NCBI GenBank assembly: GCA_029990175.1
Contig: JARKIP010000065.1
Location: forward strand, 24,716,501-24,780,500
Length of the DNA: 64,000 nucleotides
Reading direction: 5' to 3'
From: Petunia secreta
Lineage: Eukaryota > Streptophyta > Magnoliopsida > Solanales > Solanaceae
The notes beneath the pieces were generated by a model. It was not told the origin of the DNA. It did not search any database and saw only the letters and a list, made by a program, of their open reading frames with translations. Within the stretch, counting starts at the first letter, position 1. Each line of letters starts with the position of its first letter. Below, in pieces: positions 35,073-47,128 of the stretch. The translations under genes and the position numbers were made by a program.

Positions 35073-38000
35073 TATAATCTCCTAATTTTGGCATCTAATT
35101 CAAAAAATAGCTAAAATATCATGCTAATTCGCTACGAGGTTTACCTAATCTTTTCGTGAATGATACCAATTTATTTTAGTTATTTTCGTCAATTAATTGA
35201 GAGGAAAATATTAAAAAAATTACCAAAAAAAAAAAAATAGAATTAGTTGAGTGTAACGGATATTTGAAATTTTGTGATTAATTAAATATTTTCTTGTAAT
35301 TGTTTCGTGAGAGTTATCATTGGTCGCTCAGTTTAATTAATTAAGTTTGTTGCTAATTTATGTGCTAGTATGCTATTGGGTCGACCCAATTCAGAAAAAT
35401 GAAAGAAAGGTGGCCAAGCCCACTACCTTGATCCACTGGCCCAATCACCCAATGACCCGGCCCAAAGCTAATTTTTGCCATTCTAGTCCATTTTCTTCCC
35501 CCAAATCAAAACTCTCAACAGAACTTTGCCAAATTTGCAGATCGCCGCAAACCGCCGCGCCTCCACCGTCGACCACCGACGTCCACCCACAAATTGTACA
35601 TCCCTGAACCCATTTTCATCTCCTCTCTTCATTTCCAAGGTCAATTTCCCACAAATCCAACTGAAACGGCGTAAATCGAGGTTCAAAGATTCGAATGAAA
35701 CCCTAAACCCGTCGATCACAATTTTTTCGGCAAAGCTATACATCGACGCCGTTGTATCAGTCTCTACACATGTTGGTAAAGGTATTTTCATTTGAGAACT
35801 CCTATATTTTCTCGGCTCCTTTCACTGCCCGAACTCGTTTCCTTCTTTAGTTTTTCTGCCTTGGTGAATGTTGATAAGGCTGGGGAATGTGTGTGTGTGG
35901 TGACGAGCTTTTTTTTTTTATGGGTGTGGGGGCTGTTACGGCGATGCCGTTGATGGCGTGCGTGTGGTGAGCAGTGGTGGCCCGTGATGGTGAGGTTTTT
36001 TTTTACCTTGACGCGGCTGTTTGTGGTGGTGATGATGTGAGGAGTTGATTGTTTGTGGTGATGGGAATTACACAGTGACACAGTTGCGATGATATTGTTT
36101 GTTGTGGGGAAGGCGTGATTGCGATGACGCTTCTGTGACGAATTAGTTGAGTCGATAACAATGGCGTCGGGGTTTTATTTGTTGGTTCGGATGTGATTCA
36201 ATTGTTGATGTTGTGATCTTGTGGTGGTGCTGCGACAAAGGCGAGCTCGAGGCAGCTGCGATACTCATGGACAGTGGTGGCAAAGGCTGATCCGAGGCCG
36301 TGTCGATGGTGGAAGCAACGTCGAGGCAGTAGCAATAGATGTATTGGCTATGTTTTGGTTCGACGGGTTAGATTAAGCTTGTCTTCTCTTCTTTGTTTAT
36401 CCTTTGAGCTTAAATTCCTGAAACCTGTAGATGACAATGTTTTAGCTTTAGAATCTATGCGTGTATGTCATTTAGTTGTAGCTCACTAGTCTCAAGTAGT
36501 CCATTTTCCTTGCTTAGCTTGTAGTAGTCATCATGTTACAATTGGAAAATTATCATGTTATTGTAGTCTGATTATGAATCGAGATTGATCAGTTTGAAGT
36601 TTATCCTTGAGTTTATGTGAGATGGCTTATGTTTGGCTTTGAATTATCTGTTAACTTGTGTGATCTATCAAGCATACCAATTATGTTCAAAATTTCAAAT
36701 TCTGCATCAAGTGTGAAATTTGCATGAGTTGTCGAGACTAATTGATTGAGTATGAATCTGGAGAGCTTTGCCTGATTTGTTTTAGATTTGTTTTAGCTTA
36801 AGTGTTTGGAAAACTTGAAAGTGAACTGGCATTGTCTTAAGCATGTAAGAATTGTGAATAGGTGTCTGTCCAGGTTGAACCAGTTTGACTTTGTTTATTC
36901 ATGAGAGTTATGTTTGATTTGTTAAGTCATTCATGTGACTTGATTGTGTGTGTGCCTGCTCATTTGTTCAAGTGATTGAAGTGTATCTAGGAGGAGTGTG
37001 TATTTGGTAAGCATGGAAGATGTCTGTGTGATAATTAAGTTTTCTTGATTTGTTTTGTTTGTATGTAAATATGCTGGGAGTTGTCTAATTAGAAGTTTCA
37101 GGCTATTAGCTAAGCTCTAAGAGTCAAAAGTGAGTCACATGGGATTTTTAATAGGAGTCAAAAGTCAAGTAACAAGACAAAGGGTGGCAGCACTTTTTTA
37201 CGCTTTACAGCCCATCTCTTTTGTTGTTTGGCAGGACAAAGTTAGCTTTTCTGAAAAAGTAAAAAATGGTCACATGGGTGTACTTTTTTCACCCAACTTT
37301 TACCCTACTTTTCACTTCATTTTAGTCTATTTAAGTGAGAGTTTTGCTCTCATTTTAGGAGGACACACGAAAATCTGAGAGAAGAAAAATACAACACATG
37401 TGAAAAACTCTCTAAAAAAACAAAAGTTTCAGATCTGAAATATTGAGAAAAGAGTTAGAAAAGTAGAGTGGAAAAAGGGAGAGTAAGAATCAAGAAGGGG
37501 GTCTAGAGTTTGAGCTTTAGTTTAAAGGAAAAAGTTTCAAAGAGTTGTTAAGGGCTTGTTGTTACTATGTCACTGTTGTTGATGTTGCTGCACTCATTAT
37601 CTGCACTCTTTAGCTAGCTGGTGACTTGTTATTTGGTGAATTTCAGCAATAGGTATTTTTCTTTTAAGCTTGTAATGACAATTTTCTTGTTACATTATGC
37701 ATGAGACAAAAAGAGGAACTTCACTTTGTGCTAAATCATGTTTCTTACATATATTTGCTAGGGCCCTGTTAAAGAAATGAGATGTATGCTGCTACTATAA
37801 AAACAAAGTGGAATTGAGTTAGTTCGGGCCTTCTTTACTGAGCTGCTTACTATGCCAATATTGTGTGAAATGGTTATGTATATTTGAAGACGTTAACACA
37901 GGGTCCAGATCTAAAGGGTGATTAACTTTGTTTAAGAATGAGAGAAATTTTAAATATATAGTTGAATCTCAAAATTGTCCAAAGAAATAGTTAGGCCTGC

Positions 38001-38799
38001 AAATATTTAAATTGTGTAAATTGAGACAAATATGAAATGAGTGGACGAACCAGAGCCTCCAATGCAAAGTTGTTTAGATTTTCTTTTAAAAGCACGTTGC
38101 CAATGCAAAGTGATTGGATTTTCTTTTAAATCACGTTGGATAGTTGAACATTAAACAATGCTAAGATTGTAATGTTTGATTAAACTTGCAACAAATCTGG
38201 TTAAGTTAATGAGTTACAAAAGTTACGCAGGCTAGGCAAAATTATAGGCCGAAACAGTTAAATTATCAATAGGCCAAAAGAAAACTATTTATTTATTTAT
38301 TTATTTATTTGTTTGTTTTATGGGAAACTCATTTATGTCAAAAGATCTCGAACGGGTGAAGTGCCTGTATGATTTAATTGATTTAAGTCGGAAGATTTCG
38401 AATGGGTGAAGTGTCCGCGCGATCATATCTCGATTCGATTTTCGCTTTGGACATGAAACATTAATAATAAATCAAAGTGTAACAAATAAAGGCAAATACA
38501 ACAAACAAAATTCAAAGAGTCGAAACGCGTCAATAAAAGCAACTGTGCTTGGCACAGGAGTCGAGGGTGCCTAACACCTTCCCGAGAGTCAACCGAGATC
38601 CTTATCTGGAACTCTAACACAGACCATTTACGAGTCATAGGTGTTCTAGGTACACCACTTTGGTGACTTGGCACACCTTTAACTTGTCAAGTGGCGACTC
38701 CGAATATCTCTAAATAATTAGTGTACCTTTGAACATCGTCACAACCTTTTTAAAAAATAATAAGTTTTTTCTCTTTTTAAGTGAAAAAGGGCCGTGACA
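35073..38799 (+). repeat. Right (3') LTR of the Tat-like element, 3727 bp
   Basis: Matches 8524-12256. The first dinucleotide is TA instead of TG, a single change in the terminal motif. Ends GGGCCGTGACA, followed by the target duplication CAAGT at 38800-38804. Confidence 0.94.
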
Positions 38800-39730
38800 C
38801 AAGTACGATTTTGTTGCTTTGAATGCTCCCATATAGGGATTTGAGCATTTGATACAGGGTAAACTAGCGAAAGCGATAAAAGTAGCGGAAACAATAAAGT
38901 AAAGATAAGAACAAGACGAGACTCGAACGATTACCTAAGTAGTAACGAGGAACTTGTCTCGTTACACCTCAAGTGAATGTCAAGGAATCACCTACACTAT
39001 GCAACTATCCTCAAGAGATACCCGACTCTTGCAAATAGAATGATCAAAGATGGATGAAGTTCAAATTGGATTCCACCAATTGAATTCAAGCCCCAAACAA
39101 GGGTTTAAAGAGAGCATAGCAAGGGTTTAAAGAGAGCATAGCTCATGTTTCTACAATATTCAAGGTGATGTAAATGATGAAAATTACTAAAGGGAGTTTA
39201 TATAGTGCTCCCATACATAAATGTAAAATGACTAAAAGCCCCTAGGCCTAGTTAGTACATTAGAATCACTTAGGGCTAAAATAGGAATTTCACTACAAAA
39301 GTTGGAGATTTCAGCATTCCGGGCGCTCGGCCTAAAGTTAGGCGCTCCGCCTGGTGGAGTGGTTGACCAAGGCAGTGAATTACTTGGGCGCTCCGCCCAT
39401 TAGTCAACCGCTACGCCTGGTGTTGCCTAGGCTGAGGCGCTCAGCCTGGCTTCAGGCGCACCTCCTGGGCGCCAAGGAGCTGGGCGCTCCGCCTAGCCCT
39501 GAAGCGTAGGTGTCCCTCCTTCCATGGTGCTCCAATGCATGATCTTCAAGTCACTTCTGGAGCTCTTCACTTGTGTTCTTTGTGATCTCGAGCTTGGCTC
39601 TTGATGGTTGGCGCGTAGGCACAACTTGCCTCGCATCAGCATTGCAAAGCAATCGCAGTCGTCAATTGTAGCTTCCTAAGAGTAGCGTACAAATGAACAT
39701 TCCTAGCTGCCAGTACTTTAGACGCAGGAG
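38800..39730 (+). pseudogene. Large MULE transposase, second exon (right piece), itself split by a solo LTR
   Basis: After the Tat-like element the protein resumes as 'YDFVALNAPI' (38805-38835), then a stop and 'GFEH'. It is cut by a solo LTR at 38850 and continues at 39639 as 'CKAIAVVNCSFLRVAYK', stop, 'TFLAASTLDAGG'. This is the first part of the catalytic core. The family has VDGSHL where this copy has VNCSFL, so the first catalytic Asp is lost. The exon ends at GGAG|GTAAAG (39730/39731). Confidence 0.85.
38850..39638 (-). mobile_element. Solo LTR (789 bp) of the E6/E7/E8-type family
   Basis: Begins TGATACAGGG and ends CCTCGCATCA on the plus strand, flanked by the duplication GCATT (38845-38849 and 39639-39643). 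It resembles the inverted LTR of E7 ('acctaagtag..cgaggaacttgtctcg', 'actatgcaacta.cctcaagaga') and carries the GC motif GGCGCTCCGCC in several copies (39325-39500). Orientation is minus, by comparison with the E6 and E7 LTRs. Confidence 0.9.
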
Positions 39731-40123
39731 GTAAAGGGTATCAATAGTGTTTCCAGCTCTGGTATGAAGCTGTTTCAACTCCATATTTTTCCGATTCAGC
39801 ATGTTTCATTTGTATCATACCGTTTCAGCTTTGTATCAACTATTTTCCAACTTTGGTATCAGGCTTTTTAAACCACATATTTTCTCTATTTCAGCATCTT
39901 TTATTTGTATCAGACTGTTTCAGCTTTGTATCAAACTATTTACAGCTTTTATATCCGGCTCTTTCAGCCACATGTTTTATTTGTATCAAACAACTTCAAT
40001 TTTGGTATCAGGTTGTTTGAGGTCTATACTTTGGTGTTCAGCTTTTTATTTGAATCAGACTGTTTCAGCTTTGTACTTGTATGATACTGTTTCAAATATG
40101 TATCTTACTGTTTCTTTCCATAG
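39731..40123 (+). repeat. Intron of the MULE transposase, TGTTTCAGCTTTGTATC repeats
   Basis: GT at 39731-39732 and AG at 40122-40123. Joining the flanks restores the expected 'LDAGGSILPLAYAIV' reading without a frame change, so the intron call is strong. The intron is made of degenerate repeats of 'tgtttcagctttgtatc' and 'gtatcag.ctgtttca'. Confidence 0.85.
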
Positions 40124-40713
40124 GGAGCATACTGCCACTTGCATATGCAATTGTCGGTTCAGAGAATGATGAGAAGTTAAAAAACGCTTATGGTGAGAGA
40201 GAAAATATGTGTGTTGTCTCGGAACATAGTGAGAGCATAATCAAGGCTACTACCATCATATATCCTGAGGTCCCACACTATGCATACATATGGCACTCGT
40301 GGAACAACCTTAAGACTAAGTTCAAGAAATGTGAAGAGAAGCTCTATGAGACATTCTTTAATTTGACCAAGGCATACACCATACAGTAATTTAATACATA
40401 CATGAAAAAGGTAGAAAAAATGGATAAATGAATCAAACAATACTTGATAAACGTCGGATACCATAAGTGGTCAAGGGCGCATTCAACAGTAAATAGGAGA
40501 TTTACAATGACATCAAACATTGCAGAATCCTTGAATTCTGTGAACAGCGATGCACGTGATATGCTCGTAGTCACATTTATGGAGTACATGCGCTCACTGG
40601 TTGAGGCTTGGAGCGATGATAACAGGAAGAAATAACATGAGACATTCATACCTCTTGGATTCAAGTACAACAAGATACTGGATGGCTATAGAAACACAAC
40701 TATGCAGCTTAAG
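40124..40713 (+). pseudogene. Large MULE transposase, third exon (catalytic core)
   Basis: Encodes 'GSILPLAYAIVGSENDEK', a small deletion, then 'NAYGERENMCVVSEHSES'. The second catalytic Asp (SDR in the family) is replaced by SEH. The Cys of the C-x2-H motif is Tyr (YAYIWH). After a stop at about 40388 the reading continues with 'KWSRAHSTVNRRFTMTSN' and 'IAESLN', where the Glu is kept. Another TAA lies near 40633. Ends at CTTAAG|GTAGTA. With two catalytic Asp lost, the protein would be inactive. Confidence 0.88.
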
Positions 40714-40814
40714 GTAGTATAGAAACTGTTTCATTCCCACTGTATCTAAGTTCTTTCATCTTGCATCTTCCTTGTATTTTCTGTTTCAAACATGTATCAT
40801 CCTATGTATCATAG
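40714..40814 (+). other. Short intron of the MULE transposase
   Basis: GTAGTA donor and ATCATAG acceptor; splicing gives 'MQLKIHSIGKQA' in frame. Contains TGTATC/TGTTTC words like the other introns of this gene. Confidence 0.8.
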
Positions 40815-41264
40815 ATACATTCAATAGGAAAGCAAGCAACTCTCTATGATGGCGACCAGAAATTCATCATTGACCTGAAAGAGCGGACATGCTGTTGCAG
40901 AAGATTTCAAATAAAACAACTGCGATGTGTGCATGCTTTGGCTATTCTAAAGTGGAAAGGCCTTGAGGAAGAAGACTACAGCTGTATCTACTATACAACG
41001 AAGTCCTTGGTAAAGACATACGAGTTCCCTATTAATCTGATATCGGATGGAAGCAGATGGGAGATTCTAGCATTCGTTTAAGAAATTGATCTACTCCCAC
41101 CAGTTGCTAGACGGCCACCGGGAAGGCCACCAGGAAGGCCAAAAGCAACTAGATACAAACCACAATGGAAAGTATATGCAAAAAGGACAAAGATTACGTG
41201 TATAAATTGTGGGCGTGAAGGACACAATAGGAAAACTTGCACACATCCTCCGAAGCCTAAATAA
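40815..41264 (+). pseudogene. Large MULE transposase, last exon (SWIM finger and zinc knuckle)
   Basis: 'IHSIGKQATLYDG', then the SWIM finger RTCCCRRF..LRCVHALAI (C-x-C and C-x-H intact), a single in-frame TAA at about 41080, an AT-hook-like RRPPGRPPGRPKA, and a zinc knuckle CINCGREGHNRKTC, ending with TAA at 41262-41264. The DNA/nucleic-acid-binding tail is better preserved than the catalytic core. Confidence 0.88.
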
Positions 41265-41270
41265 AACTTT

Positions 41271-42180
41271 TTTTAGTTGTTTCTTTGTCATTGAATCTGA
41301 TGGTTACAAGTGATTCAGTTTCTAAAGTGTTTCTTAATTGTTTCAAAATATTTTCAACTGTTTCTTTAACTATTTAGTTGTCTGTATTAGACTGTTTCAT
41401 GATTATATCAAACTGTTTCACAGTTATTTTTAGTTGTTTCTTTGTCATTGAATCTGATGGTTAGAAATGATTCAGTTTTAGAAGTGTTTCTTGATTGTTT
41501 CAGATATTTTCAATTGTTTCTTTAACTATTTAGTTGTCTGTATCAGACTATTTCATGATTGTATCAAACTATTTCACTGTTATTTTTAGTTGTTTCTTTG
41601 TCATTAAATCTGACTGGTTAGATTTGATTCAGTTTCAAAAGTGTTTGTGGTTTCAAGATATTTTCAACTGTTTCTTTAACTATTTAGTTGTTCACAGTTA
41701 TTTTTAGTTGTTTCTTTGTCATTGAATATGACTGGTTAGAAGTGATTCAGTTTCATAAGTGTTTCTTGATTATTTTAAGATATTTTCAATTGTTTCTTTA
41801 ACTATTTAGTTGTCTGTATCATACTGTTTCATGATTATATCAAATTGTTTCACAGTTATTTTTAGTTGTTTCTTTGCCATTGAATCTGACTGGTTAGAAG
41901 TGATTCAGTTTCAAAAATGTTTCTTGATTGTTTCAAGATATTTTCAACCATTTCTTTAACTATTTAGCTGTCTGTATCAGAAAATTTCATGATTGTATCA
42001 AACTGTTTCACAGTTATTTTTTGTTGTTTCTTTGTCATTGAATCTGACTGGTTAGAAGTGATTCAGTTTCAGAAGTGTTTCTTGATTGTTTCAAGATATT
42101 TTCAATTGTTTCTTTTAACAATTTACTTGTCTATATCAGACTGTTTCATGATTGTATCGAACTGTTTCACAATTGAAAAA
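41271..42180 (+). repeat. Tandem array of about 157 bp units downstream of the MULE transposase
   Basis: Six units starting with TTTTAGTTGTTTCTTTGTCA at about 41271, 41427, 41583, 41699 (unit shortened by about 40 bp), 41857 and 42016. Each unit contains smaller TGTTTC and TGTATC words. It lies between the 3' ends of the convergent transposase and ULP1-like genes and probably evolved from the same word repeats as the introns. Confidence 0.9.
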
Positions 42181-42389
42181 GGGACAAAATAAAACACAAT
42201 TGCTATAAACTAAACATTCCGAAACTATCATTACATAAATGCTAACCACAACAAACAACATCTGGTACTAGAAAAGTAGAACATTAACAAGATAAAAACA
42301 TAAAACTATATTGGAAAAATATTCGGTCCTAGAAACATAAACATAGAAACACCACAAAAGAAACACAAACCCCTAATGGTTGGGATTGG
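42181..42389. other. Spacer between the convergent MULE genes
   Basis: AT-rich sequence without a supported frame. It probably includes the 3' UTR of the minus-strand ULP1-like gene. Confidence 0.4.
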
Positions 42390-45049
42390 CAACTCGTAAC
42401 CGATGCTTTATTGTGCCCTTTCTCTTAGCAAGCCGACCTGGATTTTCACATGCACTTACTGCATCTAAATCAATCTTCCTTTTCCCATAATCCCAAAGCA
42501 GCGTTGCAAGACGGGCACGGTAAAGATCTATATCAAAGGGACAGTTGTGATATCACTGGAACCAATAAAATACTTTGCATACGCCATAATAAACACTCCA
42601 CAATCCCTGAAACAATGACAAAAAATATGACAATACATATAGTTAGTAATTACATCACATATGTGATTCACATAATTTGAAATAATAAAGGGAAAAAGCA
42701 TACATGGAACCAGAACTCTATTGGGGAAGTCCTTAAAAAAGAAAAAGACAAATGGATCCTTCAGATTTGCCTCGGCATATGTTTCGCTTGTAATAATATC
42801 AATGTCAGACCTTGACTGGTAAAAATTAGTCAGTAAAAGATATTGTGTCAACAACTCAACAATCTTTTCAACAGCTGCACAACAACCGCATTATGACGAG
42901 CACCAAAACCATTACTCATCGAATCATATACCCCAAATGTACCTATCCTTGAACAACACCATACCCAACACTCAATGACATAAATCTTTTATATTAAGTA
43001 GTAGCAGAACATAGTCAACCTCCGTTCAAGCACATTTGCAGGGATCTTGCGTCCTTGATTGTAGCTAGCAATAGAATCAACATCAGACAGCACGGAAACA
43101 TCCTTCCCACTATTCACATATTTCTCATAGACGATCTCGATCATGGTTTTAAACCAATAGTCAGTCGTAGTGAAGGATAATTCTTTCTTGGGTCAATACT
43201 TTCCTCGCTTACACAAGTAGTAGAAGTCAACATTCACATGCTGTAAAATTGAAAAAAATAAATAAAATGGATGATATAAATAGATGAAACATTACAGATA
43301 CACTGAAAAAACGAAAAAAAGATACAGTTATTAAAATGGATGAAACAAAACAGATATAGTAAGGAAGAGAAAGAGATACAGTTGATGGCTGACACATTGG
43401 ATACACAACAACGAAATAGGACAAATACAGGGGCTTACACATTTAAAAGAAACAATAAGATACAATACATATACCAAACACAGAAACTCATAAAAAGAAT
43501 TAAAAAGAAACAGTACATGAACAAAGGCACACAGAGACACTTAAAAGAAATAGAAACACACCCTCACACACTAGAAGAAACAAAAAGATACAGTAAAGAT
43601 ACAAGACACACACATATACACTAAAAAGAAACAGAATGATACATTGCACATACCAGAGACACACATACACACTAAAAGAAACACTATGATACATTAAAGA
43701 TAAAAGACACAAACACATTGAAAAGAAAACGAAAGGAACTTACTGAATCTTGCAACGTATGACCACCATGCAACATAATGTAGAACCACATCCGAGTCGA
43801 TACGCTTTCGATTCCAAAATTAAACTCATCTAGAAGTATGTTATCGTTTTTGGAGTAGGCACAAGTCATAAAAATATAAAGTAAAAGAAACATGAATTAT
43901 AACAATATCTAACAATAAACTATACAGTAAACGAGCATTAATGTGTCACACACCTTCCTCTTTTTGGTTTAGCTAGATTATCAACAAATGCTACAAGCTT
44001 ATTTGCTAAATCTTGATCAACTTGCTCTGTGACGCAAATACTAAAGGATGCCTTTGCAATATTAAAGGTTTTGGCAAAACATAATTGCTACTGGCACCTG
44101 AAGGAAACTCATGCACAAAAGGTGAAACATCATATTTACAAGGACGCTTCAATCTTGCCATCACACAGTGAAGGTGTAGTTGTATCCATTCATGGGCTCG
44201 CCTGCTCATTATCAGGGTCACTAACCAACACAACATCAGAATCCTCACCGGGCTCATCAACATCACTGGCATAATGAAGCTCTTCAGTGCTATGCTCAAC
44301 AGGCTCTTCAGCAACCGTGTCAGTTGTACCAATATTCTTTGTTACATTCTTAATGGTATCAGCGATACTACAGTCCAGTTCCGCAAAATGGTCCTCAGTC
44401 CAATTATTAAAGAAATGATCATCAAAAGCAGGGGGTGTAATAGGTCCAGCAGCAGCATACTTGGTCGGACGAGAAAGTCTAGGAGTCTCTTTGTTACAAA
44501 ATCCAACACCATCAACTGAATAACCTTGAATAATCTGATATAAAAAGAACACATGACATGATACAGTTTAGAAACATGGATGATACAATAAGTTCAAAAA
44601 AAATAAAAATAAATAAAGCAAAGGCGCACCTCATCAGGATTGGGAGTCTTCTGAAAGTCTTGGCTGAAATTCAAACCAAGATCGAAATTTCGTAATTCCA
44701 ACTTAGTACCAGCAAATGAAGGGGTCAAAGAACCTTAGTTTCAACTGTTGCGGGCATTGGAACAGGGTTCGTATTATCAGCTGTTGCTACATTACTGAAT
44801 CTACCACTAACAGATCCATCATCTTTATTGAGCACAGTAGCCTCAGTCTGAACTGTATCAGACGACACAGAAATAAGTTTTGCGCAGCCGCCTGCTACAT
44901 CACTCGCTCCACCAGTAGCAGATGGCTAAAACAAAAGGAAAAATAACTCATAAAAATAAGAAACTGTAGCTGTACAGTTTCACTGGGTTGTTGAATTATT
45001 TCTATTTGTATCTATCTGTATCTGTTTGTATATGTCTGTATCTACTTGT
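42390..45049 (-). pseudogene. ULP1-like C48 cysteine protease gene carried by the large MULE (3' part)
   Basis: Pieces of a ULP1 (SUMO-protease-like, peptidase family C48) catalytic region are readable on the minus strand. They include 'HVNVDFYYLCKRGKY' and 'ELSFTTTDYWFKTMIE' (about 43240-43140), then 'VYDSMSNGFGARHNAVVVQL' (about 42945-42885). Last comes 'DCGVFIMAYAKYFIG' (about 42605-42560), which carries the catalytic Cys. The catalytic His (usually FHWVL before the YDS motif) appears as ECWVW, so His is replaced by Cys. A likely intron spans about 42607-42703. An upstream acidic segment (44190-44552) contains 'EEPVEHSTEELHYASDVDEP'. Multiple stops make it a pseudogene. Transposase plus ULP1-like gene is the arrangement of Kaonashi-type MULEs. 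Confidence 0.75.
43230..43750 (-). repeat. Intron-like GATACA/GAAACA-rich stretch in the ULP1-like gene
   Basis: On the plus strand the words are 'gatacagt', 'gaaacaaa' and 'acacaca', that is TGTATC/TGTTTC on the coding (minus) strand. Flanking protein-like segments on both sides suggest an intron. The composition mirrors the introns of the convergent transposase gene. Confidence 0.6.
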
Positions 45050-45054
45050 ATCAA

Positions 45055-45753
45055 TGATAAGAATCAAACGCAGAAAAAGTAAAAGATAAAGAACGAGACG
45101 TAACTCGATCAGTAATCTCAAGTAGCAACGAAGAACTCGTTCCGTTACACCCCGAGAGAATGTCAAGAACACCTACGCTAGGCAACTACCCTCGAGACGA
45201 CAAAGGACTCGCAAGTAGAATGGTCGGGGCGGGGTCGTTGTCCAACTAGAATCCACTAGAAGCACACAAATCCCAATCATAGATTGGTTTTCATAAACCC
45301 AAAGAGATCCCTCTTACAATGTTAATTCATCATTCAAAATAGACTAAGGAATAAAATAAGCTATCTACCTATTTATAGAGGTTTTTAGGCACTAAGTAAA
45401 ATGACTAAATAGCCCACATACTAGGCTTTAGGATAAAAGACCACGTAGGGTCAAAATAGACAAAACACACTTAAAATCCAGTCTCAGCATTTTTGGCGGG
45501 GCGCCCAAGCTTGGGCGGAGCGCCCGCAAAAGTTTGCAGTGGAAGGGGCTGGGCGGAGCGCCCCCTGGGTGGGCAGAGCATCTGGCCCCTTTGGTTCCTG
45601 GGCGGGGCGCCTGGATTGCTGGCCTTCTCCTCTTGCGCTTTGATCACCCGGAACGACTTCAATTCACCTCCAACGCTCTTGACCTCTGGTCTGTTGCTTC
45701 TACCAAGCTTGATACATGTTGGACTGGTGTCTTGGCTCATTTGGATCTCATCA
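45055..45753 (-). repeat. 3' LTR of E6 (left), 699 bp
   Basis: Plus strand reads TGATAAGAATC ... GATCTCATCA. Compared with the right LTR it has extra GC motif sequence: several copies of GGGCGGAGCGCC or variants between 45496 and 45612. The duplication ATCAA precedes it. Confidence 0.93.
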
Positions 45754-47128
45754 TCCTCCCATTCTTGAGAAGATTTCGTCCTCAAAAACATTGCATCCAC
45801 GTCCATGGAATCATCTCTTCGGGGTGCCCAAAGCTCTCCTCCCTTGCAACCCTTGATCGTCACTTTGACATAGGTTTCTTCCAAGATGTCCTTTGCCTTA
45901 ACATGGAGCTTAGAACCTACAAGCAACAACAAGCAAACACAAGATTTCCTACCTTGAAGGTAGGTTAGTGCAAGAAGTGTGGAAAACACACTCTTGTGAT
46001 ATAACCAAGCATCAATGTTAAGAACAAATACCAAATCTGCAATGTAATCATCAAGTGCTTGGTTCAATGAGAATATGCATACAACACAATAAGGAGAAAA
46101 TAGGTCATGGGGACATGGAAAATGCAAGATCAAGCTATCAAAATCCCCTTGAACCTTAAGCTCAAGATCAACAAGCCAATCCCTCCTCAAAGTGTGATCA
46201 ACATGTGGAGTGGAGTGAGTCAAATAACCCATCATGCAAGTAACATCAAGTACTCCACTCCCCTTCTTTAAAGCAAACTTACTCACACCAAGGGATTCTT
46301 CCTTACCCCCAATTTCATCACCTAAGCAACCCTTCCCACAAGACAACCTATCAAGAAAGGTATTGATAATAGCTTATTCTCATAACCCCAACAAGCAATA
46401 GTAGGGTCACTCAAAGAGTCATTTACCTCATTCAAACTCTCACACAATGGGTTGCCTAAGGAGTCAAATCCTTCACACCATGGGGGTTCTATTTGACCAA
46501 CCACCCTAGTCCGATACAAGTCTTTACCACTAATGAGAATGCCTTCAAACAATGGATTAGTATAAACATGCATCTCACTATCATGATCAAGCATAGACAA
46601 GTTATCAAGACTAGGTTCATTACTCTCACTTGAGGAGTCATCATAGACAATCTTGTCCACTTCATGCAAGTTGGACTCCTCAAGGGCACTATCATCCTCA
46701 CCACAACACTTAGACCCACCAAATAGAAGCATATCAACAAGGGTATGATCAACTATCTCATCTACCCCTTTATCAAAGATTGGCGGTGTTTCATAGCAAA
46801 GGTCACATTCATTGTCAACTATCAAGTCTACACTAGTGAGAGTTTCATTGAACAATGAGCTCACATCATGATGTGGCTTAGCAAGGCTCTCAACTAATGT
46901 CACACAAGCACACACAAGTTGACTTTTAGACTCTTCACTAGTGACATATTCACTAGATGCAACACAAGCACCAACTAGTGTTGAGTCATCACAAGACAAA
47001 TAGCTAGTAGGTTCATGAAAAGGTGGAGCAACACTTACATTTGTAGTTCTTCATTGATCACTCACAAGGCTTGAAGTGTCATGTGCGACTCCTTCTTCAT
47101 GAAGCTCACATTGAGAATTTTCCTCCTC
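45754..47128 (-). pseudogene. E6 uncharacterised C-terminal coding region (conserved in E6, E7 and E8)
   Basis: Two overlapping frames (46999-46322 and 46346 downwards) separated by a frameshift. The upper one continues the frame of the protease ORF after a TAA near 47129. Segments shared with E7 and E8: 'PHHDVSSLFNE', 'CYETPPIFDKG', 'DHTLVDMLLFGG', 'IVYDDSSSESNEPS', 'LGVSKFALKKGSGV', 'THSTPHVDHTLR' and 'NIDAWLYHKSVFST'. No known domain recognised. Acidic, Ser-rich upper half, no membrane segment obvious. The 3' end runs to 'RTKSSQEWEDD', where coding sequence overlaps the polypurine tract and LTR. Confidence 0.8.

Larger units (their letters stand above)
8524..38799 (+). mobile_element. Tat/Ogre-like Ty3/gypsy LTR retrotransposon, non-autonomous, hosting an Athila insertion
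   Basis: The boundaries are two long direct LTRs (8524-12256 and 35073-38799) and the 5-bp duplication CAAGT (8519-8523 and 38800-38804). A primer-binding site TGGCGACTCCGCTGGGGA lies 3 bp after the left LTR, of the type reported for Tat/Ogre elements (tRNA-Arg). A purine-rich tract precedes the right LTR. Without the nested Athila the element is about 14.3 kb. The only recognisable coding sequence is a decayed gag C-terminal region. No protease, reverse transcriptase or integrase is seen, so it is a non-autonomous derivative. Its 3' non-coding region carries large tandem arrays, as is known for the Tat lineage. Confidence 0.93.
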
